Notes: generated by a model from the sequence alone, not told the origin. A stretch of DNA of 24,669 nucleotides from Microcaldota archaeon (GCA_026396455.1 JAPLWT010000022.1:1-24669), one strand, 5' to 3'. Positions 7,761 to 15,516 are shown, numbered from the stretch's first letter. Made by a program: numbers and translations.

Positions 7761-8288
7761 ATGATAATGAGAAAGGGCCAAACGGCCATGGAGTACCTTA
7801 TGACCTACGGGTGGGCAATTCTGATCATAATGGTGGTCCTGGCAGTGCTTTTCTACCTGGGAGTTCTTAATCCGTCAAGTGTAACTCCAAGCCAGTGTGT
7901 GTTCCCAGCAGGGTTCACATGCGTGACTAACCAGCTGAAGACAAATGGAAGGCTTTACCTGGTGATAGGCCAGGGCACAGGCAAGACTATATCGATAACG
8001 GGTGTAGCCTGCACGCAGAACACAAGTATGGACTTCCCAACCAGCGGGGTAATCTCGTTCGGTGGCATTAACAACATAAACGTATCTTCCGGAAGTCAGG
8101 TAACACTGGGAAACCCAACCTTTAATGGATTCGTAAACGTGACAAACTGCACTATGGCAAATGGTACAATTATGACTGGAACAGTTGGTGGGGTATACAA
8201 CGGGAAGATATACATAAACTACACAGAGCTGGACAGTGGTTTAGTCAGAGTAGTTACCGGAACATACACCGCTAAGTACGAACCTTAA
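7761..8288 (+). CDS. Class III signal-peptide (archaeal pilin/archaellin-like) surface protein
   Basis: The N-terminus MIMRKGQTAMEYLMTYGWAI is a textbook class III signal: basic n-region, cleavage expected after Gly6 by an EppA/FlaK-type prepilin peptidase, then Q+1, T, A, M, E+5 and a hydrophobic helix to about residue 35 that would form the filament core. The rest is a beta-rich, Thr/Asn/Gly-rich secreted head with four Cys (CVFPAGFTC, VACTQNTS, NCTMANGT) and several N-x-S/T sequons. It stands alone with its own promoter; no assembly ATPase, membrane platform or peptidase gene is in the window, so assembly must rely on genes elsewhere. Whether it makes a pilus or another structure cannot be told. 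Confidence 0.85.
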   Translation: MIMRKGQTAMEYLMTYGWAILIIMVVLAVLFYLGVLNPSSVTPSQCVFPAGFTCVTNQLKTNGRLYLVIGQGTGKTISITGVACTQNTSMDFPTSGVISFGGINNINVSSGSQVTLGNPTFNGFVNVTNCTMANGTIMTGTVGGVYNGKIYINYTELDSGLVRVVTGTYTAKYEP

Positions 8289-8314
8289 GTCCTTTATTTT
8301 TTTATTATTTTTTT
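8289..8314 (+). terminator. T-rich terminator of the pilin-like gene, inside the end of dph2
   Basis: After the stop at 8286-8288, the plus strand runs through TTTATTTTTTTATTATTTTTTTAA (8293-8316), which suits archaeal T-tract termination. The same bases encode the Lys-rich end (KKIIKK) and stop of the convergent dph2 gene. Confidence 0.5.
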
Positions 8315-9193
8315 AATTTCATCCACCCCTAGAATTGGCTTTCTGCTTCTATCGTAATCCTCAGCTATTCTGGGGCAGGCAGTGTTAACAAAACAGTCAA
8401 ATTCGAGCAGATTGTTCAAAGATTCAAAGTTCAGCTCGTTGCATACGAGAATGCACGCTTTTCTGCCACCTTCTTCCAGCAGTTTCTTCAGATAAAGTGC
8501 CTTTTTGAAGTTGAACTGCCCTGGCTTTGTGCTGCATATAATACCAAAATTCTTTGCTCCAACAGCAGCAAGCAATGCCCCTTTTCTTCTTCTCAGCTCT
8601 CTTGTTCGTTCTTCCGACATCCACCGCACGCTTCTGGAGAAAGGATCCACTGCAAGCAGGGGCTTCTCGGTTGCAAGTGCGCCTCCCAGAGCGTGAAATA
8701 CGCCCCCTCCAAAGAAAATGAAGCAATCAACCTTGTTTTCTATATCTTTTATGCTCCCCCAGTCGCATCCAAGAATCTGCCCGTCATACTTTGCTTTCTT
8801 CCCGTGCTTTCCAATGAATACCCGTTTGCCTTTGCCCTCAAGAAACTTTTTTATCTCCCCGATCTGTCCGATATGCTGGACAGTTGTTACAATTCCTATC
8901 CTCTCGTATCCTGCAAGTTCCTTTACTGCTTTTGAGAGCACGGCACGGAATTTGACTGGAGTTCGGTATTCCACGAACTCTACTGGAATGCTGCTTCTAG
9001 TGGGGAATTCGGAATGTCCGTACTGTATTATCTTGTTAGCATCGCATCTCCTTGCCTCTTCAAGCGCCACATCGCAGGCACCGTAACAGGGAGAGCAGGA
9101 TACCACAACCTCATCTCCTTCTTTCTCCAGTTTCTGAACTATCCTTAATGCCCTGCTCTTAATGCCCTCTGGAAGCTGGAGAAGTATCCTCAC
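8294..9193 (-). CDS. dph2: Diphthamide biosynthesis enzyme Dph2 (3-amino-3-carboxypropyl transferase)
   Basis: Catalyses the first step of diphthamide formation on the His of archaeal EF-2, using a 4Fe-4S cluster to cleave S-adenosylmethionine and move the aminocarboxypropyl group. The three cluster cysteines are present in family contexts: CYGACD (C40), ILGCDWGS (C143) and NTACPRI (C273). Other marks are RILLQLPEGIK at the N-terminus and VDPFSRSVRWM. I start at GTG 9193 (299 residues). A 20-residue upstream extension would overlap ppsA and has no family match. A TATA-like element centred about 24 bp before the GTG suggests a leaderless message. Confidence 0.92.
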   Translation of the reverse strand: MRILLQLPEGIKSRALRIVQKLEKEGDEVVVSCSPCYGACDVALEEARRCDANKIIQYGHSEFPTRSSIPVEFVEYRTPVKFRAVLSKAVKELAGYERIGIVTTVQHIGQIGEIKKFLEGKGKRVFIGKHGKKAKYDGQILGCDWGSIKDIENKVDCFIFFGGGVFHALGGALATEKPLLAVDPFSRSVRWMSEERTRELRRRKGALLAAVGAKNFGIICSTKPGQFNFKKALYLKKLLEEGGRKACILVCNELNFESLNNLLEFDCFVNTACPRIAEDYDRSRKPILGVDEIKKIIKK

Positions 9194-9236
9194 GAAAACC
9201 CTTCTCTCTAAATATATTATAAAAATAAAAAAATCA
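9194..9236 (-). promoter_or_regulatory. ppsA T-tract terminator merging into dph2 promoter
   Basis: On the minus strand the ppsA stop TGA is followed at once by TTTTTTTATTTTTATAATATATTT (9234-9210). The T runs suit archaeal termination of ppsA, and the TATAATATATTT part suits a TATA box with a predicted start at about the dph2 GTG (9193). Confidence 0.45.
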
Positions 9237-11567
9237 GAACTCGAATCCCTCATCCTTATCTGTGAACTCCCTTAGCTTCTTCAGCATGAGCTTCTTCTCA
9301 GCGCTTGCTACGTTCCTCCTTGTTACATCTACCATATCCGGGTTCACTGAGATGCTGTTTATGCCGAACTCCACAAGCTTCTCGCTGTATTCTGGGTAGA
9401 CGCTTGGAGCCTGCCCGCATATTGACGTGGTAACCCCGTTCTTATTGCATATCCTTATGATGTGCTTCAATGCTTTGAGAATTGCCTCGTTCCTCTCATC
9501 AAATTTCGCAGCTAGGGTGGAGCTGTCTCTGTCGCATGCAAGGATGAACTGCGTGAGGTCGTTGCTGCCTATCGATATGCCGTCTATTCCTTCCTGGCAG
9601 AATTCCTCAGCGAGGAATATTGTGCTCGGCACTTCAACCATTATCCACAGCTTGAAATCCCTGTTTCTCTCCAGCCCGAATTTCTCAAGGAGCTTCTTCA
9701 CTCCTCTAATTTCCTCAATTGTCCTGACCATTGGTATCATAAGCCACAGGTTCTTCAGTCCATAGACCTCTCTCACTTTCCTTATAGCATCAACTTCCAG
9801 CTTGAATACGTCAGGCTCTGAGGTATATCTTGAGCAGCCTCTGTAACCCATCATCGGGTTCTCCTCTTTCGGCTCGTACTTTTCTCCTCCCTCCAGATTC
9901 CTGTACTCGTTTGTCTTGAAGTCTGTTGCCCTGTAAACAACCGGCCTTGGATAGAAGGCTGCGCACATCTGCCTCATTCCCTCAGCAAGCTTGTCTGTGT
10001 ACTCCTGCTCCTTGTGCTCCTCAAGTGCTTTTCTCGGGTGCAGGCCTATGCCCGCTATCATGAATTCAGCCCTGAACAGACCTACCCCGTCAACATTGAG
10101 GGAGGACATTTTCTCAGCAAGCTCAGGCTCACCCAGGTTCAGGTATATCTTGGTGCCTGTCACAAGCGGAGCAGAAACAACTCCGGCTCCACCCTCTGGC
10201 TTCTTTGCTACGGCAATGTCAACCTTGCCTTTGTAAACAACACCCATCTTTGCGTCAACAGTAACCAAATCCCCGTCATGCAGAATCTTTGTAGCCTCCT
10301 TTGTTCCCACAATGCATGGAACTCCGAGCTCCCTGCTGACTATTGCAGCGTGGCAGGTTGCCCCTCCAGAATTTGTGATTATAGCAGCGGCTTTCTTCAT
10401 GGCAGGAACATAGTCAGGTGACGTCATCTCTGTCACCAGTATGTCTCCTTTCTCCATCCTGCCAATGTCCTTTGCTGTCGGAATCATCTTCACCTTGCCT
10501 ACGGCAACGCCCGGGCTTGCACCCGAACCCCTTAGAATTATCTCCGCATTAGCAACTGAACTTCCACCCTCAACCACGCTCTCACCCCCTCCTTTTTTTA
10601 TAGTTGTTATGGGCCTGCTTTGGACTATGAAGACCTGCCCCCTGGAGATCGCCCACTCACTATCCTGGGGCCAGCCATAATGCTCCTCAATCTCCTTTCC
10701 ATAATTTGCTAGCTCAATAATTTCATTATCACTCAGCTTCTGCCTCTCCTGCATCTCATCCTTGATATTCACGTGCTCGTTCTTGCCGTTGATTTTGGTT
10801 ATCATCCAAGTCTGCTGCGCAATATCCCTCTCAATTATCTCCATAGTATCCTTCTTCACAGTATATCTGTCAGGAGTGACAGAACCAGAAACAACAATCT
10901 CGCCAAGCCCGTATGCCGCCTCTATGCTTATCCTGTTTGGGTCATTAGTTATAGGGTCGCTCGTGAACATAACTCCTGCTTTCTCTGACTGCACCATCTC
11001 CTGCACTACTGCAGCCAATCCAACTTTCAGGTGGTCAAATCCCTTCTCCTGTCGGTAATATATTGCTCTGCTCCCGAAAAGGGATGCCCAGCACATCTGG
11101 ACTGCTTTAAGTACATTGTCAGCTCCTTTGATGTTAAGATAAGTTTCCTGCTGTCCTGCAAAGCTCGCCTCAGGGAGGTCCTCAGCAGTTGCAGAACTTC
11201 TAACCGCAACGTATTTTTCCTCAGATTCGCTCGGCATAACATCCACGCCGCAGAGTTTGTTGTATGCCTTTATTATATCAGTCCTTATGGCATCAGGCAT
11301 TCTTGCTGACAGTATGAGCGCCTTTATCTCATCGCTTGCAGCATTGAGCTTCTGGGTATCCTCAACATCGAGATTCTCAGTTATCTTCGCGATTGCCTTA
11401 TCAATCCCATTTGCTTTCAAAAATACGAAATACGCATCGCTTGTCGTGCAGAACCCGTTCGGAACAGGAAGGCCCACACCTGCCATCTCGCCTAGGTTAG
11501 CACCTTTCCCTCCTACCTTTCCCACGTCTTCTTTGCCTACCTGTGAAAACCATAATATGTTCTCCAT
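9234..11567 (-). CDS. ppsA: Phosphoenolpyruvate synthase (pyruvate, water dikinase)
   Basis: Converts pyruvate and ATP to phosphoenolpyruvate, AMP and phosphate; gluconeogenic, and possibly reversible in archaea. Domains in order: ATP-grasp nucleotide domain (about 1-325; VAVRSSATAEDLPEASFAG and DSEWAISRGQVFIVQSRP), the swivelling phosphohistidine domain (about 345-430; GGATCHAAIVSRELGVP with the catalytic His near 406), and a C-terminal TIM barrel that binds PEP/pyruvate (DGISIGSNDLTQF, SICGQAPS with the acid-base Cys). All catalytic motifs are intact and the 777-residue length is normal. The ATG at 11567 is 5 bp after a perfect GGAGGTG; a GTG inside that site (11573) is unlikely. It follows rpl10e by about 29 bp, an odd operon partner. 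Confidence 0.96.
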   Translation of the reverse strand: MENILWFSQVGKEDVGKVGGKGANLGEMAGVGLPVPNGFCTTSDAYFVFLKANGIDKAIAKITENLDVEDTQKLNAASDEIKALILSARMPDAIRTDIIKAYNKLCGVDVMPSESEEKYVAVRSSATAEDLPEASFAGQQETYLNIKGADNVLKAVQMCWASLFGSRAIYYRQEKGFDHLKVGLAAVVQEMVQSEKAGVMFTSDPITNDPNRISIEAAYGLGEIVVSGSVTPDRYTVKKDTMEIIERDIAQQTWMITKINGKNEHVNIKDEMQERQKLSDNEIIELANYGKEIEEHYGWPQDSEWAISRGQVFIVQSRPITTIKKGGGESVVEGGSSVANAEIILRGSGASPGVAVGKVKMIPTAKDIGRMEKGDILVTEMTSPDYVPAMKKAAAIITNSGGATCHAAIVSRELGVPCIVGTKEATKILHDGDLVTVDAKMGVVYKGKVDIAVAKKPEGGAGVVSAPLVTGTKIYLNLGEPELAEKMSSLNVDGVGLFRAEFMIAGIGLHPRKALEEHKEQEYTDKLAEGMRQMCAAFYPRPVVYRATDFKTNEYRNLEGGEKYEPKEENPMMGYRGCSRYTSEPDVFKLEVDAIRKVREVYGLKNLWLMIPMVRTIEEIRGVKKLLEKFGLERNRDFKLWIMVEVPSTIFLAEEFCQEGIDGISIGSNDLTQFILACDRDSSTLAAKFDERNEAILKALKHIIRICNKNGVTTSICGQAPSVYPEYSEKLVEFGINSISVNPDMVDVTRRNVASAEKKLMLKKLREFTDKDEGFEF

Positions 11568-11596
11568 CCGCACACCTCCAGATGAAAATAACAGCC

Positions 11597-12121
11597 TTAG
11601 CTGAGCTCGCTAAGTTTTGTATAATAGGCTCCCGAAAGCTTCGGCTTAACTCTCTTGATCGCTTCCTTAACTATGTCCACATCCTTCTTCATCATCCTGA
11701 TGATGAAAATCTTCTGATCCGCCTTCACTCTCGCAGCCCTGTCGCTTGGCCTGCCGAATGATTTTCTCATTCCCTTCTGAAGCCTGTCTGCCCCAGCCCC
11801 CACAATCATCTTGTTCTCCCTTATGACATTATGCGGGAAAATGAGAACTTTGAAGTAGTAGTTTGCCGGCAGCTGTTTCTCGAGGTACTTGTTGATTGCC
11901 TGCCTTCCTGCCTCTATTGCGCTATCCCTCAACTGGATGTTGTCCTCAGCTATAAGCTCAATCTCCATCTCATACTTCTTCCCAGCATCTCCCATGTTAA
12001 AAATCTGCACCGCGTTGTGGGGGAGTGCCTTAACGTAGGATTTCCTGGGTTTCTTCCTTGAGAATCTCGTCCAGCAGACTTTTCCAATACCCCTGCATGT
12101 GTGCGCAGGTCTCAATCCCAT
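11597..12121 (-). CDS. rpl10e: Ribosomal protein L10e (uL16)
   Basis: Large-subunit protein near the A-site and the 5S/23S interface. The N-terminus MGLRPAHTCRGIGKV is the family signature, followed by 'YVKALPHNAVQIFNMG' and the basic segment 'RLQKGMRKSFGRPSDRAARV'. The start is ATG 12121 with AAGGTG 6 bp upstream, giving 174 residues. A 22-residue upstream extension runs into ttuA and has no family match. It lies 43 bp after ttuA on the same strand; an AT-rich TTTTAAAC (about 12168-12161) may give it its own promoter. Confidence 0.95.
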   Translation of the reverse strand: MGLRPAHTCRGIGKVCWTRFSRKKPRKSYVKALPHNAVQIFNMGDAGKKYEMEIELIAEDNIQLRDSAIEAGRQAINKYLEKQLPANYYFKVLIFPHNVIRENKMIVGAGADRLQKGMRKSFGRPSDRAARVKADQKIFIIRMMKKDVDIVKEAIKRVKPKLSGAYYTKLSELS

Positions 12122-12164
12122 ATAAAACACCTTAAAGTTGGAATAAAATTTTAGACGTGATAGT

Positions 12165-13106
12165 TTAAAAGGATTTGCCCTTTTCACCTCTCAAATCTCT
12201 CAGCATCTTGCATCTCATGCAGATTTCCTGCGAACTCAGTTCCCCGCATTCCTTGCATCTGATCGGAGTTTCAGCACTACTAAACTTTTCTTTGAGGACA
12301 TCCCTCACGCTCATGAAGCTGTTGAAAACCCTGAACTTCGTGCCTGGAAAACCCTCCTCAACATCATTGAGAAATACCCTTACCTTATTCCTGAATGCTT
12401 CATGTGCATAGGGGCATCTCCCAAACTTGATATTCATACCTTTTATTATTGAATAAACTGCACTCTCCCTCTCAGGAATCCTTATCAATGGCTTTATCCT
12501 GTCAACAAAGAACTCGTGCTCGATTATACCCCCACTGGGGCCGAATCTGGCAAGCCTGAAAGGTTCATTCCTGAGGAAGTTCATAAGAACTGTCTGCGCC
12601 GCATCATCAAGGTTATGCCCCACCGCAAGCTTGTTAAGGCCCATCTCCCTAGCAGTTTTGTTGAGAATCCATCTCCTGAAAACCCCGCAGTAGCTGCACG
12701 TCCTCATCCTATCCTTTTTCCTTGCAATCTCATCAACAGTAATCCCCATCTCCCTTTTGAATGAGAGAATTCTGTGCTCCACCCCTAGCTTTCTGCAGTT
12801 CTCTTTTGCAACTTTTAGCGTTCCCTCCCTGTATCCCATTATGCCCTCGTCAACAGATAAGGCAACAAGCTCCACCCTCATGCTATCGCATATATCCTTC
12901 AGCAGATACAGCATCGATATGCTGTCCTTTCCCCCTGAAACCGCAACACCCACCCTATCGCCTTTTCCAATCATCCCGAACTCTCTTACAGTCCTCCTCA
13001 CTCTCTTCTCAAAACTATCCACAAAGTGCTTCTTGCAGAGATTCTCATTCCCGTAAGGTAGGTAGACCACGGCATCTCTACTGCACTTGAAGCACTTAAC
13101 CGCCAT
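12165..13106 (-). CDS. ttuA: tRNA 2-thiolation enzyme, TtuA/Ncs6 (CTU1) family
   Basis: Adenylates a uridine in tRNA and replaces its oxygen with sulfur (position 54 for TtuA, position 34 for Ncs6; which one applies cannot be told). Visible parts: N-terminal zinc finger C5, C8, C24, H27; PP-loop SGGKDS (57-62); the Fe-S ligands C137 and C140 (CSYCG) with C231 (RCPYAHEAFRN); GHNLDDAAQT; and a C-terminal zinc finger C284, C287, C296, C299. The ATG at 13106 gives 313 residues and the expected MAVKCFKC start. It overlaps the end of the sulfur-carrier gene by 11 bp, with GGTG about 6 bases upstream inside that gene. The pairing supports a role in sulfur transfer. Confidence 0.92.
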   Translation of the reverse strand: MAVKCFKCSRDAVVYLPYGNENLCKKHFVDSFEKRVRRTVREFGMIGKGDRVGVAVSGGKDSISMLYLLKDICDSMRVELVALSVDEGIMGYREGTLKVAKENCRKLGVEHRILSFKREMGITVDEIARKKDRMRTCSYCGVFRRWILNKTAREMGLNKLAVGHNLDDAAQTVLMNFLRNEPFRLARFGPSGGIIEHEFFVDRIKPLIRIPERESAVYSIIKGMNIKFGRCPYAHEAFRNKVRVFLNDVEEGFPGTKFRVFNSFMSVRDVLKEKFSSAETPIRCKECGELSSQEICMRCKMLRDLRGEKGKSF

Positions 13107-13299
13107 AGACAACACCGAATATCTCAACCCTGTCCTTTCCGCTTACCTCTTCCAATTCCGAAACCAACCTGCCGTTTTTCTTTGCCAGATGCGTCTCCCT
13201 GTTCACCCCAAGCTGGCGCATCAAATCAAGTATGTTCATTCCTTTTTTCAGCATAACCCTCACAGGCTTGCCGTTCAACTTCACCTTAAAAAAGACCAT
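13096..13299 (-). CDS. Ubiquitin-fold sulfur carrier (TtuB/MoaD/ThiS/SAMP-like)
   Basis: A 67-residue protein with a beta-grasp pattern (FFKVKLNGKPVRVMLKKG, then ILDLMRQLG helix) that ends in VVYGG. A C-terminal Gly-Gly is the site activated by an E1-like enzyme and loaded as thiocarboxylate. Its stop codon lies inside the start of the TtuA-like gene, which makes it the likely sulfur donor for that enzyme. No E1-like gene is in the window. The ATG lacks a ribosome-binding site and lies about 28 bp after a TATA-like CTTTTTAAAG, so the message may be leaderless. It could also serve as a protein modifier (SAMP-like). Confidence 0.85.
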   Translation of the reverse strand: MVFFKVKLNGKPVRVMLKKGMNILDLMRQLGVNRETHLAKKNGRLVSELEEVSGKDRVEIFGVVYGG

Positions 13300-13370
13300 A
13301 CATTAGTTTAATATATATTCTTCTTTAAAAAGAGTAATAGGAGGAACCATTTTTTTGAAGGGGTATCAAT
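13300..13370. promoter_or_regulatory. Divergent promoter region of ttuB/ttuA and the superoperon
   Basis: CTTTTTAAAGAA on the minus strand (13332-13321) predicts a start close to the ttuB ATG. On the plus strand AATATATA (13310-13317) predicts a start near 13340, and TTCTTTAAAAAG (13321-13332) one near 13353. A GGAGGAA at 13340-13346 is not at working distance from the eL15 ATG; it precedes a TTG (13355) that opens a 16-codon frame ending at 13405. AAGGGG just before the ATG is the more likely ribosome-binding site. Confidence 0.45.
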
Positions 13371-13877
13371 ATGGGATTCTACAAGCTGGTGAAGGAGGCT
13401 TTTGAGAAAGAGCACAAGGAGCGCTCGCCACTCTATAAAAAAAGGCTTATTGAGTGGAGGAAGGCAGGGCGAGTCGAGAGAGTGGATAGACCCACGAATA
13501 TAGCAAGAGCCCGAGAGTTGGGATACAAGGCAAAGCAGGGTTTCACAGTTGCTATAGTGAAGGTGGGCAGGGGTCGGAGAAAAAGACCCAAGCCAGACTT
13601 GGGAAGGAAACCATCCAAATCCGGAAGATTTTTCTCACCTGAGAAATCTCTCCAGAGAATAGCAGAGGAGAAGGCATCAACAAAATTCCCAAACCTTGAG
13701 GTGCTGAACTCCTACTGGGTTGGTGAGGATGGTAGCTACAAGTATTTCGAGGTTTTGCTGGTTGACGTAAACCACCCTGCAATAAAGAACGACAAATCCC
13801 TCTCGTGGATATGCAAGCAGAAAGGGAGGGTATACAGAGGCCTCACCAGCAGTGGTAAGAAAGGCAGAACTAGTTGA
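13371..13877 (+). CDS. rpl15e: Ribosomal protein L15e (eL15)
   Basis: Large-subunit protein buried in 23S rRNA. MGFYKLVKEAFEK, then RLIEWRKAGRVERVDRPTNI, 'ARELGYKAKQGFTVAIVKVG' and GRRKRPKP are the eL15 pattern, followed by 'LNSYWVGEDGSYKYFEVLLV' and HPAI. At 168 residues it is shorter than the roughly 190 I expect: it stops at GLTSSGKKGRTS and lacks the usual basic tail. The next reading frame begins close by, so the tail may have been lost. First gene of the superoperon, placed as in other archaea. Confidence 0.93.
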   Translation: MGFYKLVKEAFEKEHKERSPLYKKRLIEWRKAGRVERVDRPTNIARARELGYKAKQGFTVAIVKVGRGRRKRPKPDLGRKPSKSGRFFSPEKSLQRIAEEKASTKFPNLEVLNSYWVGEDGSYKYFEVLLVDVNHPAIKNDKSLSWICKQKGRVYRGLTSSGKKGRTS

Positions 13878-13908
13878 GCATAAATGCTCTCTTGTAAGGG
13901 GTATTCGC

Positions 13909-14638
13909 ATGTGGGTGAGCAAAAGAAGAGAGATAATTGATCTGGCCACTAAAGATGTCATAACTACCGTTCCAACTACAACAATAAAGGCACTTTGCGA
14001 CTTGATGATGAAGACCGGGAAGAGGAAGATACCCATAATCGACCCAATGCATCTTCTTAAAGGGATGGTGACCAGCACCGACCTCATAAACTACTTTGGA
14101 GGAGGCAGCAAATACCTCATAATGGAGAAGGATTACCAAGGAAACTTTCTCAGCGGAATAAATGCCCCTACCTCAAAAGTGATGACGGAATGCTATGACC
14201 AAGAAAGTCATCACAATAACGCCGGAAACTGCCATAAAGGATGCATCCAGAATAATGTGCGCAAACCAGCTAAGAAGGCTTCCTGTTGTCAGCGAGCACC
14301 AGATTGTGGGGATGGTTCGCTCATATGATATACTCAAGTTCATAAGCCATGCAGAATTCGCAAAGTTCCATACTCTAAAGGCAGAAGCAATTCTTAGCGA
14401 AATTGCAGCCAATGTGATGAGTAAAGACGTCTATACAATAGATGAAGAGCTTGATCTGGGTGAAGTCATACGACTCTTCAAGGAGAAAAGATACGGTGGG
14501 TTCCCCATTGCGAAGGGTGACAAGCTCATCGGCATAATCACCGAGAGGGATGTTTTCAGGGCAGTGTACTCCACCCTGAAGATGCAGTTCCCGAAGAAGT
14601 TCAACGAAATTGTATTCACACTATTCCACGAGAAGTGA
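13909..14638 (+). pseudogene. Multi-CBS-domain protein gene split by a +1 frame change (13-nt insertion-like segment)
   Basis: Two overlapping frames read as one CBS protein. Frame 1 starts at ATG 13909 (MWVSKRREIIDLATKDVITT, AGGGGT upstream) and holds the first CBS repeat to about 14180, then a 46-residue nonsense tail to the stop at 14328. Frame 2 starts at ATG 14195 and holds two more repeats (MTKKVITITPETAIKDASRI... and ANVMSKDVYTIDEELDLGEV...) to 14638. ATGAC occurs at 14182 and 14195. Removing the 13 nt between the repeats joins the halves as SKVMTKKVITI, a normal CBS junction, in a 238-residue protein. CBS repeats bind adenosyl ligands and sense energy state. It may be a true lesion, a sequencing error, or two separately translated proteins. 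Confidence 0.7.
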
Positions 14639-14645
14639 GCCGCCC

Positions 14646-15194
14646 ATGCCAGAATACTACGATTTGGGTGTGAGATTCTGGGAAGACGGTTTGGAGAAGC
14701 ATGCCAATTCACTCGGTTTCAAGAGCATATGCAGCTTCTCAAAGGAAGGGAATGGCATAGAAATAAGGGCTCAGAGGCTGGAGGATTTGAAGCTTGGCAC
14801 GCCGGGGAAAATAACCCTCCTCTCTTCGCAGAACCCAGAGCTTCTTAAAAAAGCATGCAGAAGGGATCTGGACATGCTGTTATTTGGAAGGTTTCTGCCT
14901 GATGTTGGCCTTGTGAGAATTGCAGCTGAAAACAAAAAGCCGTTTGAGATACCTGTATCTGTTTTGCTTGAAAGGAAAGGTGCCGAAAGGGCACTTCTCA
15001 TGTCTAAGATAAGCTTCTTCCTCAAGATCTGCAACAAGTATAAGGCTGATTTCATCCTTACCAGCGGAGCTACAAATAAATTTTTCATGAAGTCACCGCC
15101 AGAGCTTGTCGCAATTGGGGAAGCGCTTGGTTTGTCGCATGATCAGGCAGTGAAATCCATTTCCATAATTCCTGAGTATATCCTGGAGAGATGA
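14646..15194 (+). CDS. rnp3: RNase P protein component 3 (Rpp30/p30)
   Basis: Protein subunit of the archaeal RNase P holoenzyme, which trims the 5' leader of pre-tRNA; the p30 fold is a TIM barrel. The C-terminal part 'ADFILTSGATNKFFMKSPPE' with LVAIGEALGLSHDQA and the NKKPFEIPVSVLL core match the family. The start is ATG 14646 (MPEYYDLGVRFWEDG), 183 residues, 7 bp after the CBS stop; no strong ribosome-binding site is visible. It is followed after 4 bp by rnp2, its known partner in a p30-Pop5 complex. Confidence 0.9.
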   Translation: MPEYYDLGVRFWEDGLEKHANSLGFKSICSFSKEGNGIEIRAQRLEDLKLGTPGKITLLSSQNPELLKKACRRDLDMLLFGRFLPDVGLVRIAAENKKPFEIPVSVLLERKGAERALLMSKISFFLKICNKYKADFILTSGATNKFFMKSPPELVAIGEALGLSHDQAVKSISIIPEYILER

Positions 15195-15198
15195 TTGG

Positions 15199-15516
15199 AT
15201 GGTAGTTCCCACACTGAGGCAAAAGAAGAGATATGTGCATCTAAGGTTTGAGTGCCCCTGCAATATTTCTGAGAATGAGGCGCAGGCCGAGCTTTATGGT
15301 GCGCTGCTGTCCTTCCTTGGGGAGCTGGGATTCTCAAGAGCCAACCCGAAGCTTGTTGAATTCAACAGCACTTCTAAATCGGGCATACTCAAATGTTCCA
15401 ATGCAGAGATTCAGAATGTTAAAGCTGCTCTGGCCCTGGTGAACAGAGTAAAAGGGGAGAACGGGTGCATACGGATTCTGAAAGTTTCAGGCAGTGTAAG
15501 TAAACTCATGGACTAG
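15199..15516 (+). CDS. rnp2: RNase P protein component 2 (Pop5)
   Basis: Pop5 subunit of archaeal RNase P, which pairs with p30 and activates the catalytic domain of the RNA. The 105-residue protein starts with 'LRQKKRYVHLRF', contains ENEAQAELYGALLSFLGELG and ends with a GCIRILKVSGSVSKL strand, as in Pop5/Rnp2. GGAGAGATGATT precedes the ATG and overlaps the end of rnp3. The family is short and variable, so the call leans on the order rnp3-rnp2-psmA as well as on sequence. Confidence 0.86.
   Translation: MVVPTLRQKKRYVHLRFECPCNISENEAQAELYGALLSFLGELGFSRANPKLVEFNSTSKSGILKCSNAEIQNVKAALALVNRVKGENGCIRILKVSGSVSKLMD

Noticed and set aside
14182..14208. Programmed +1 ribosomal frameshift in the CBS gene
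   Set aside because: No slippery run or stalling codon is visible at the switch point, and the 13-nt repeat spacing explains the frame change better as an insertion.
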